From Opitutia bacterium (GTDB lineage Bacteria; Verrucomicrobiota; Verrucomicrobiia; Opitutales; Opitutaceae): 40,904 bases of DNA. The position numbers were made by a program, and so were the translations under genes. The notes under the pieces were generated by a model. It did no database searches and had not been told where the DNA came from. It saw only the letters and a program-made list of their open reading frames with translations. This document shows positions 34,462 to 40,904 of the stretch, piece by piece (within the stretch, counting starts at the first letter, position 1; each line of letters starts with the position of its first letter). Location of the stretch: positions 1-40,904 of the forward strand of contig CANGHW010000036.1 of the NCBI GenBank assembly GCA_947453695.1, given 5' to 3'.

Positions 34462-34908
34462 TCAGGACGGAGGACGCGGCGGGGGCAGCGGCTTCCGATA
34501 GACGTTTTGTGTTTTCGTCGTCGTGAAGCCGAGCGCGGGGTAGAAGCGGTGGCTCTCCACCCGTTGCGCGTTGCTCCGCACTACGAGCGCGGGTGTGCCG
34601 TGTTCGATCGCCCACTGTTCCGCCGCCTCGACCAGGCGACGCCCGACGCCCCGGCGCCGGAAATCCCCGGACACAATCAGCCCCACAATTTCGACGCGAA
34701 AACCGGACTCCAAGACTTCGGAGGCCTGCGCCTGCACCCAGCCCGCGATCCGCTCGTCTACGAGCGCGACATACACGACTTGTTTGCTCCGATCTGTGAC
34801 GCGGCTCAACCTCCCGGCAATTTCGTGAGGCGTCGCCGCGTAGCCGAGCTCGGCGGTGAGCCGGGCGATCTCGATCGCATCAGACGGGAGGGCGGCACGG
34901 ATGAGCAT
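34462..34908 (-). CDS. GNAT-family N-acetyltransferase
   Basis: 148 residues. Motif A is VEIVGLIVSGDFRRRGVGRRL with the acetyl-CoA pyrophosphate loop RRRGVG at 84-89, followed by the helix LVEAAEQWA and motif B around FYPALGF. The N-terminus (LIRAALPSDAIEIARLTAELGY) is typical of the RimI-like GNAT_1 group. The acceptor is unknown. The upstream 243 bp to the FGE-like gene hold no gene that I can recognise. Confidence 0.9.
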   Translation of the reverse strand: MLIRAALPSDAIEIARLTAELGYAATPHEIAGRLSRVTDRSKQVVYVALVDERIAGWVQAQASEVLESGFRVEIVGLIVSGDFRRRGVGRRLVEAAEQWAIEHGTPALVVRSNAQRVESHRFYPALGFTTTKTQNVYRKPLPPPRPPS

Positions 34909-35151
34909 GGTGTGTTAGCGAGGCATAATCTCGGCGCGCGGGGCGGAGGAAAATGCGCGGGGCGGTGAGCCGCAAAAAAGGGAGAGAAGCAATCGGAGGC
35001 AAGCGGGCGCGGATGAGGCGACGCGGGGCAAATCGGCGTTGGCGGAAGGGAGGTCGGTGTGCCGCAGCGAGGATTGCGTCTGTCACCGTCTTATCATCCC
35101 CCAGTCGCTACACTCACGAGGCTCAATCGTTACGAGCGCGCTGTCGCGCGG

Positions 35152-36180
35152 TCACTTGGCGATGGCTGGCGTCCGAATCGGCGTGAGGGAAAGTCGCAGG
35201 CCCACACCCGAACCAGCGTAGTTGATTTGATATTGATAGCGCATCCCCGGATGGCACTGGCCGGCCGAACTGCTCCAGCTGCCGCCACGCACCATCCGCG
35301 CCATCGCCGCCGAGGGGCCATCGTAGCCAATCATCAAATCCACGACGTGCCCGCCCGGATAGCCGTGGAATCCGTCGAGGCACCACTCGCCCACGTTCCC
35401 CTGCATATCGTAAAATCCCCAGGCGTTCGGTCGCCGTTGACCGACCGGATGGGTCTGTCCGTCGCTGCTTAATTCGAAATACGCGACTTCGCGCAGTGCC
35501 TCCGCCTTGAGCGCCGCCCCGCCGCCGCGGCACGTGTATTCCCACTGAGCCTCGGTCGGCAGAGTGTAGTTATATTCCGGCGGCACCCGCCCCGCTGCTT
35601 GCTCTCGCTCCGTCATCAGCCGACAAAACTCCATCGCGCTCAGCCAACTGATGCGCTCCGCCGGGCGATCCGATCCGCGGAACTGACTCTGCGGCGGCAG
35701 ATGCTCCATCACCGCTTGGAGCTGCTCTTGGGTCACCTCGGTGCGCCCCAGCCAGAATCCCCGCGAGAGCGTCACCCGCGTATCGTCGTCGCTCCCCTGT
35801 GGATTCCGCAGCCAGACTTCACCCGGCTCAACCCAGAGCATCGCGATCCCTGCCGTCTCGGTGGTGAAATTCTTCCCCGGCAGCGGTTGATGCCCGGCGA
35901 TCGGCGGCAGCCGCACCGTCGCTCCGGGGCCGACGCTTCCGGCACGACCGCTCGCACGCGCCGCGGCCGCCTGCAGTTGGCTGCGCAGTTCCAACAACTC
36001 CGCCTGGTCGGGCGTCGTCGTGAGATTTTGGTCGATGACTCGCAAGGCGTGTTCGTAGTGCCCGCTCTGCGCCAGCACGCGCGCGTCGCGCAGCGCCTTC
36101 TGGAGCCGCGCATCCTGGGCGGGCACCACCGCCCCGCCGATGACGAACGCGAAGGCGAGGATACGGTGCAACGTCTTCAT
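35152..36180 (-). CDS. FGE-sulfatase (SUMF1) fold protein with TPR-like N-terminus, probably non-catalytic
   Basis: 342 residues from ATG 36180; a longer frame upstream overlaps the divergent kinase gene. Signal peptide 1-20 (ILAFAFVIGGAVVPAQ). Residues 22-68 look like a helical repeat (ARVLAQSGHYEHALRVIDQNL). The FGE-sulfatase domain runs from about 105 to 335: EVTQEQL, LPTEAQWEYTCRGG, NAWGFYDMQGNVGEWCLDGF and RMVRGGSW. The copper-binding Cys pair of true formylglycine-generating enzymes is not seen after GGSW (SSSAGQCHPGMR has one Cys). It is therefore likely a binding or structural protein of this fold. It is divergent from the propeller kinase with 88 bp between the starts. Confidence 0.85.
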   Translation of the reverse strand: MKTLHRILAFAFVIGGAVVPAQDARLQKALRDARVLAQSGHYEHALRVIDQNLTTTPDQAELLELRSQLQAAAARASGRAGSVGPGATVRLPPIAGHQPLPGKNFTTETAGIAMLWVEPGEVWLRNPQGSDDDTRVTLSRGFWLGRTEVTQEQLQAVMEHLPPQSQFRGSDRPAERISWLSAMEFCRLMTEREQAAGRVPPEYNYTLPTEAQWEYTCRGGGAALKAEALREVAYFELSSDGQTHPVGQRRPNAWGFYDMQGNVGEWCLDGFHGYPGGHVVDLMIGYDGPSAAMARMVRGGSWSSSAGQCHPGMRYQYQINYAGSGVGLRLSLTPIRTPAIAK

Positions 36181-36268
36181 CACGGGGTGAGGGTAGTGCG
36201 CCCGAAAGGGAGCCTTGCGCCAAGTCCGAAACGCACGAGGCTCGCCCGCCTCGCCCCTCCGCTGTCCC

Positions 36269-38764
36269 ATGCGTCGCCTCCGCCCCTTCCTCGCGGTTTG
36301 TCTGTTTGGCCTCGTCACAGCCATCGGCACTTCCGCGGCGCGCGCCGCGGCCGCAGAGGAAATCGGTCGCCCGGTGCTCCGTCACTATACGCCGGGCGAG
36401 CATCTTCGCGGCATTAACAGCCCGCGCGTTTTTCAGGACGCCAGCGGGGTGGTGCTGTTTGCCAACCACGTCGATCTCCTCCGCTTCGACGGCCTCCGCT
36501 GGGATCTGGTCGAGTTGCCGACGGAGTCGCTCGCCGCCCGGCAGTTCGCGGTGACCGATGATGGCACGATCTACGTGGCCGGCGGTCAGGTGCTCGGTTT
36601 CCTCCGCGGGCACGGCCTGACCACGGGTTTCACCTCGCTCGTCGAGCGCCTGCCCGCCGACGCCCGCAACCTCGCCGAACTGCGCAGCGCCGTCGCCCTC
36701 GGTTCGGTCGTCTATTTTTCCGATGCGGAAAAAATCCTCCGTTGGGACGGCGCGCGCTTTGCGGTCATCCCCTACGCGTCACCGCCCGAGGCTCACGGCG
36801 CCCGGCTGCACCGCGTGGGCCCGGCTGTTTACGTCACCGCCCTTGGTCACCCGCTGGGCCGTCTGGCTGGTGAGCAGGTCGAGCTCGTGGCCGACGATCC
36901 GCTGTTCCGCGAACAGCAAATCATCAGTATCGAGCCCGCCGCGGCGGGTGAACTCCTGTGCCTGACCGCCGAGCAGGGCTTTTTTCACCTCAGCGCTGCT
37001 GGTCGCGTGGCCCCGTTTCCGACCGAGATGGACCACTGGCTCGCCGGCAAACGCGTTTATTGTGCCCGGCGTCTCGCTGACGGCTCACGTGTCTTTGGCT
37101 TCTCGGCGATGAGCGGCGATGGCGGCCTCCGCTTCGATCCATCGGGCCGCTACGTTGGCCCGCTCGATACGACGATCGGCCTCGTGGTGAAAACCGTGCG
37201 TGATTTTTCCCCCGACCGCGAAGGTGGCCTCTGGCTGGGCATGGACCAGGGGGCCGCGCGGCTGGAGTGGCCCTCGCCGGTCTCGGTGTTCGATGCGGTC
37301 AACGGCCTGGGTCAGGGCGCCGTGACTGATGTCGCGCGCCGCGACGGCGTCCTCTATGCCACGACCAGCGAAGGTTTTTTCCGCCTCGTGCCGACGGATA
37401 GTTCCGGTCGCGGTGCCCGCTTCGAACGCCTGCCCAACGCCCGCGGTCTCGGCGACCTCTTTGACCGCACCGAGTCTGCGCCGCCGTCGGAGGATGACAT
37501 GCGCCTCCTGCCTCATTTCGCTCTCGCCACCATCGGTCGCATCTCGCGCGTGCGCACCGAGACGGGCCCCGATGGCCCGGTCCGTTGGTATTGCGGCGCC
37601 AGTGGACTCGCCCGCCTCGCCGGTGTCACGCCGCCGGCGGCGCCCGTGCCGTTCGCGGTTCTCCTAGAGGCGAGTGGCGTCTCCCCCGGGGCGCAATTGC
37701 CCACGCGTCCTCCTCCGGTAGTGTTTAACTACCTCGCCCCGCGCCAGCGCCCCACCAGTCCGGTCAGCTACCAAACGCGCCTCACCGGCTTCGAAGACGA
37801 GTGGTCCGATTGGTCCGCCCGACGCGACCGCACCTTCGCCAATCTCCCCTCCGGCGACTATCGTTTTGAAGTGCGGGCCCGCGACGCTGCTGGTGTCTCC
37901 GCCGCCCCCGCCGCGCTCGCCTTCAATGTGCTCGCGCCCTGGTGGCGCTCGCGCTGGGCCCTGGCCGGATATGGGCTGGCCGGTCTCGGCCTGATTGCGG
38001 GTATCGTGCGCATCCGCACGCACACCCTCCACCAGCGCGCCGAGCGACTCGAGGACCTGGTCAGCCAACGCACCGAAGAGCTGGCCCGCAAAAACGCCGA
38101 ACTCATCCGCCTCAATCAACTCGAGCTCGACGAAAAAATCACCGCCCGCCTGGCCGAGGAGAAGGCCCGCCTCGAAGTCCTCCGGTATCAGCTCAACCCG
38201 CACTTCCTCTTCAATACTCTTACCTCGATCAGCGCCACGCTACCCGCCGGAACCTCCACCCCGCGCACAATGGTGGAGCGGCTCGCGGAATTTTGCCGGC
38301 TCACCCTGCACCGGTCGGATGATCGCGATTGGACCACGGTGGGCGAAGAGGTGCAGCTCCTGCGCGCCTACCTCGAAATCGAACAGTCGCGCTGGGGCGC
38401 GCTGCTCGACGTTGAAATCACCTGCGATGCCGCGCTCCTCACTGACGCTCTGCCCCACTTCCTGCTGCTTCCGCTCGTGGAAAACGCCCTGAAATACGGT
38501 CGTGCGACGAGCGCCGAACGCGTGGGCCTGCGCCTCACCGCGGCGCGCGGCGAAGACGGCGCGCTGGTCTTCACGGTGGCCAACACCGGCGAGTGGATCG
38601 AGCCGGCGACGAAGAAGACCGTATCCACTCTTGGCATCGGCCTCGAAAATCTTCGCGAGCGCCTCGCCCGGCACTACCCGCGGGCTCACGCACTCACGTT
38701 TGCCCATGGCGACGGCTGGGTCACCGTAGTCTTGCGCATTTCGCCCCGGCCCACTTCCTCCTAA
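36269..38764 (+). CDS. propeller-type sensor histidine kinase (Reg_prop, Y_Y_Y, LytS kinase)
   Basis: 831 residues from ATG 36269. Signal peptide about 1-25. A periplasmic beta-propeller covers about 30-480, with Reg_prop-like blades such as EGGLWLGMDQGAARLEW. A Y_Y_Y-type Ig domain follows (SYQTRLTGFEDEWSDWS, ANLPSGDYRFEVRARD), then one membrane segment at about 558-580 and a coiled coil. The kinase has H645 in QLNPHFLFNTLTS, N box PLVENALKYGR and GIGLENLRERLARHYP. Classical hybrid systems of this type have two propellers (about 700 residues); this one has one and no attached receiver. Its ligand is likely a polymer fragment, as in Bacteroides relatives. The regulator follows 5 bp later. Confidence 0.93.
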   Translation: MRRLRPFLAVCLFGLVTAIGTSAARAAAAEEIGRPVLRHYTPGEHLRGINSPRVFQDASGVVLFANHVDLLRFDGLRWDLVELPTESLAARQFAVTDDGTIYVAGGQVLGFLRGHGLTTGFTSLVERLPADARNLAELRSAVALGSVVYFSDAEKILRWDGARFAVIPYASPPEAHGARLHRVGPAVYVTALGHPLGRLAGEQVELVADDPLFREQQIISIEPAAAGELLCLTAEQGFFHLSAAGRVAPFPTEMDHWLAGKRVYCARRLADGSRVFGFSAMSGDGGLRFDPSGRYVGPLDTTIGLVVKTVRDFSPDREGGLWLGMDQGAARLEWPSPVSVFDAVNGLGQGAVTDVARRDGVLYATTSEGFFRLVPTDSSGRGARFERLPNARGLGDLFDRTESAPPSEDDMRLLPHFALATIGRISRVRTETGPDGPVRWYCGASGLARLAGVTPPAAPVPFAVLLEASGVSPGAQLPTRPPPVVFNYLAPRQRPTSPVSYQTRLTGFEDEWSDWSARRDRTFANLPSGDYRFEVRARDAAGVSAAPAALAFNVLAPWWRSRWALAGYGLAGLGLIAGIVRIRTHTLHQRAERLEDLVSQRTEELARKNAELIRLNQLELDEKITARLAEEKARLEVLRYQLNPHFLFNTLTSISATLPAGTSTPRTMVERLAEFCRLTLHRSDDRDWTTVGEEVQLLRAYLEIEQSRWGALLDVEITCDAALLTDALPHFLLLPLVENALKYGRATSAERVGLRLTAARGEDGALVFTVANTGEWIEPATKKTVSTLGIGLENLRERLARHYPRAHALTFAHGDGWVTVVLRISPRPTSS

Positions 38765-38769
38765 CTCCC

Positions 38770-39504
38770 GTGCGGCAAGCTCTCCTCATCGAAGACGAAA
38801 CGACGGCCCGGGCCGACCTGCGCGCCAAGCTTGGGCCGCATCCCGAAGTTTCGATTTTGGCCGAGGCCGCGACCTTCAACAGCGCCCGTGCGCTCCTGGC
38901 CCGCACGGACTATGATCTCGTGTTTCTCGACATTCAGCTGATCGGCGGAAACGCCTTCGACCTCGTGCCTGACGTGCGTCCGCGGGCGCGGATAATCTTT
39001 GTTACGGCCTTCGAGACCTACGCACTCCGTGCTTTCGAAATCAACGCCCTCGATTACCTGCTCAAACCCGTCGTGCCAGCCCGCCTCGCCGAGGCGCTGC
39101 GCCGGGTCGCACCGGACGCCAGCGCCGAAGTGCCCGCCGGCCCCGCCCTCCGCCTTGAAGACCGTGTCTACCTCCGCTCGGGCGCCCGGGCCCGTTTCGC
39201 CGCGGTGGGCGACATCAGCGTGATCGTGGCCCGCGACAACTACTCCGAAGTGCTGCTCGCGGACGGCACGAGAATCTTCCTGCGCAAAAGCCTCAAGGCG
39301 TGGGAAGACACGCTGCCCGCCACCCACTTCATGCGGGTGCACCGGACGCAGATTGTGAATCTCGCCCGCGTGACGGGCTACGAACGCGACCGCGACGAGC
39401 ACACGCTGCTCACCGTCGAAGGTGCGACCGAGCCGGTTTCCGCCAGCCGCGACCGTTGGGCGGAGCTGAAATCTCGGCTCGAAGCGATCCGCCGCGCGCT
39501 CTGA
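38770..39504 (+). CDS. LytTR-family response regulator, second in the window
   Basis: 244 residues starting at GTG 38770. Receiver domain with EDE at 8-10 and D54 (LVFLDIQLIGG), then VTAFETYALRAFEINALDYLLKP. The LytTR domain spans about 145-244 (RVYLRSGARARFAAVGDISVIVARDNYSEVLL, then FMRVHRTQIVNLARV). It is the partner of the propeller kinase. A perfect 14-bp repeat at 21 bp lies directly after its stop codon and before the PEP-CTERM gene. The repeat core differs from the boxes near the first LytTR regulator, so the two are predicted to read different sites. Confidence 0.93.
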   Translation: MRQALLIEDETTARADLRAKLGPHPEVSILAEAATFNSARALLARTDYDLVFLDIQLIGGNAFDLVPDVRPRARIIFVTAFETYALRAFEINALDYLLKPVVPARLAEALRRVAPDASAEVPAGPALRLEDRVYLRSGARARFAAVGDISVIVARDNYSEVLLADGTRIFLRKSLKAWEDTLPATHFMRVHRTQIVNLARVTGYERDRDEHTLLTVEGATEPVSASRDRWAELKSRLEAIRRAL

Positions 39505-39521
39505 GCGGCGGTGCCGGGTTC

Positions 39522-39556
39522 CCGCGATTCGCCACACGGGCTCCGCGATTCGCCAC
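39522..39556 (+). promoter_or_regulatory. predicted LytTR box pair before the PEP-CTERM gene
   Basis: CCGCGATTCGCCAC occurs twice, at 39522-39535 and 39543-39556, identical over 14 bp and offset by exactly 21 bp. It lies 18 bp after the second LytTR regulator's stop and 77 bp before the PEP-CTERM start. The core TTCGCCAC differs from the TTNRNCGC boxes of the 8-16 kb region at its end. Confidence 0.65.
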
Positions 39557-39633
39557 CGAAGGTTGGACGAGGGGCGAGGGGGCGTTGCGGATGGGCTCAG
39601 CGTGGAAACGACTCCCGCGCCCCACCTACCAAC

Positions 39634-40668
39634 ATGAAAAATCAACGCTCGTTGCTTGCTTCTCTCTTGCCCTCCGCCGGCGCCCGCGCCGCGCTCCTCC
39701 TCGTTGCCATGGTCGCCGCCCTGTCGGCCACCGCACGTGCTCAGACCATTTTTGTGGCCGATCCGAACGGCACCAATGGCGTCCGCAGTTACAATATTAC
39801 CGGCACGCTCATCAACTCCTCGCTGGTCGCGGGGGACGGCTTCCAGGGTCTCGCGCTGTCGGGGTCGACCCTGTATATCTCGGATGCCACGTCAGGGGCC
39901 GCGTCGATCCGGACGGCGACGCTGAATGGGACTGGCGGAGTGGTTTCCACGGGCTTCGCCGCGGTTGGCGAAGGATTCTCTGGATTGACTTCACCTTTCG
40001 GCTTGGCGCTGACGGGGACCAATTTGTATGTCGCGAACTTTAACTCAGGAAATGTGTTTAAGTATGATTTCAGCGGCACGCAGTTGAATACCCTTTCGAC
40101 CGGTAACTCCAATAGTGGCGCCAACCCCAACCCCTACGGCCTCGCCATCTCTGGCGATACGCTGTTCGTGTCCCAAGCGACCACTGGCACGGGCGCCAAT
40201 ACGATCAAGGGCTACAGCCTTTTGACCATGTCATCGACGCCCACGATGACTTTGACCACCAATCTGAGCAATCCCCTCGGCCTCGTGGTCTCGGGCAGCA
40301 CCCTCTATGTCGCCAACGGCGGCACCGGCGCGGGAAATGGCACGATTGAGACCTTCAACGCGGTGACCGGGGCCTCCACCGGCACGCTGGTATCGGGGCT
40401 GACCGGCCCGCAAGGTATCACCGTTTTTGGCACGAGTCTGTTCGTCTCGGGAAGTGACGGCACCGTGAAGGGGTTTGACGCCACCACGGGACTTTCGCTG
40501 GCCAGCTTCACCACGATCACCGGCCTGAGTTCCCCCAACGGCATAGTGGTGAGCTCTGTGAGCGCCATCCCCGAGCCTTCCACTTACGCCGCGATCGCCG
40601 GTGCCGCGATGCTCGGACTTGCGGTCTGGCAACGCCGCCGCGGAAAAACGGCCACCGTCGAGAGTTGA
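39634..40668 (+). CDS. PEP-CTERM sorted beta-propeller protein
   Basis: 344 residues from ATG 39634; the frame is open upstream over the repeat region but the signal peptide (LLLVAMVAALSATARAQ) fits this start. Six NHL-like repeats follow, each with a core like GLALTGTNLYVANFNSG or GLVVSGSTLYVANGGTG, enough for one six-bladed propeller. The C-terminus is a PEP-CTERM signal: IPEPSTYAAIAGAAMLGLAVWQRRR, processed by an exosortase in bacteria that make extracellular polymers. The body is rich in Ser, Thr and Gly. No exosortase gene is in the window. It may be an exopolymer-associated surface protein and is the closest predicted target of the second LytTR system. Confidence 0.9.
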   Translation: MKNQRSLLASLLPSAGARAALLLVAMVAALSATARAQTIFVADPNGTNGVRSYNITGTLINSSLVAGDGFQGLALSGSTLYISDATSGAASIRTATLNGTGGVVSTGFAAVGEGFSGLTSPFGLALTGTNLYVANFNSGNVFKYDFSGTQLNTLSTGNSNSGANPNPYGLAISGDTLFVSQATTGTGANTIKGYSLLTMSSTPTMTLTTNLSNPLGLVVSGSTLYVANGGTGAGNGTIETFNAVTGASTGTLVSGLTGPQGITVFGTSLFVSGSDGTVKGFDATTGLSLASFTTITGLSSPNGIVVSSVSAIPEPSTYAAIAGAAMLGLAVWQRRRGKTATVES

Positions 40669-40702
40669 GCGGATGCTGGAAGCGGCTCGTTGAACTCGCG
40701 GC

Positions 40703-40870
40703 ATGAATGCAAACTCGGCTTTTCTTCGGGAGACCGGCCGCAGCCGCCGCTCCGCAGGGCGAGAGCGCCCGCCGCTGACCCAACGCACGTGGTTTCGCGT
40801 CGTCGTCTCACTCGTCGTCGCGGCATGGGTGGCGGGCTGCGTGTATCTGACGATCCGGTTGGCGGCGTGA
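40703..40870 (+). CDS. small membrane protein, hypothetical
   Basis: 55 residues from ATG 40703. A basic N-terminal half (RETGRSRRSAGRERPPLTQR) precedes one membrane segment (FRVVVSLVVAAWVAGCVYLTIRLAA) at the C-terminus. It lies 34 bp after the PEP-CTERM gene. The positive-inside arrangement places the N-terminus in the cytoplasm. No family is recognised, and the ORF may be fortuitous in GC-rich DNA. Confidence 0.4.
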   Translation: MNANSAFLRETGRSRRSAGRERPPLTQRTWFRVVVSLVVAAWVAGCVYLTIRLAA

Positions 40871-40904
40871 CCACTAGGAGGGCGGGCGCCGAGTGGCTGG
40901 GGGC

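Overview
The window is a GC-rich chromosomal segment from a Gram-negative bacterium. It fits the Verrucomicrobiota, most likely an Opitutaceae member. This is inferred from a PEP-CTERM protein, a large TonB-dependent receptor, a propeller-type LytS kinase, uronate and pectin catabolism genes, and start codons that lack Shine-Dalgarno sequences almost throughout. No rRNA, tRNA, insertion sequence, prophage or CRISPR array was seen.

Layout. 1-8.5 kb: plus-strand polysaccharide and uronate utilisation genes: 3' end of a clan GH-A-like hydrolase, secreted GH105-DUF4861 protein, RraA-like protein, uronate isomerase UxaC, UxuB/YjmF-type SDR, ROK-family protein, FAD oxidoreductase. 8.5-14.5 kb: LytS-type kinase with LytTR regulator, secreted protein with a possible Cys-His-Asp triad, and a 922-residue TonB-dependent receptor. 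14.5-21 kb: a leftward secreted amidohydrolase, then a MacA/ABC ATPase/two-permease export operon. 21-26.3 kb: leftward adenylate-kinase-like protein with a long C-terminal extension, small membrane ORF, sigma-54-type response regulator with KinB-like kinase, and a small unknown protein. 26.3-31.2 kb: leftward OxyR-like LysR, MFS transporter and double-cluster U32 protein. 31.3-33.8 kb: small membrane protein with a perfect terminator, then ECF sigma, putative anti-sigma and PDZ protein. 33.9-36.2 kb: leftward cupin, GNAT and FGE-fold proteins. 36.3-40.9 kb: propeller sensor kinase, second LytTR regulator, PEP-CTERM propeller protein and a 55-residue membrane ORF.

The main discovery is a set of direct repeats read by eye between genes. 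Octamers of the form TTNRNCGC lie 21 bp apart (9 + 12 bp, the geometry LytTR domains bind) in front of four consecutive plus-strand units: the LytS/LytTR operon itself, the triad protein, the TonB receptor (seven copies) and the MacAB-like operon. A different 14-bp repeat, also at exactly 21 bp, lies between the second LytTR regulator and the PEP-CTERM gene. This suggests two LytTR circuits with separate DNA codes, the first linking a membrane sensor to an outer-membrane receptor and an exporter. A strong intrinsic terminator in the leader of the MacAB-like operon, with no gene upstream for it to end, suggests attenuation or a short RNA.
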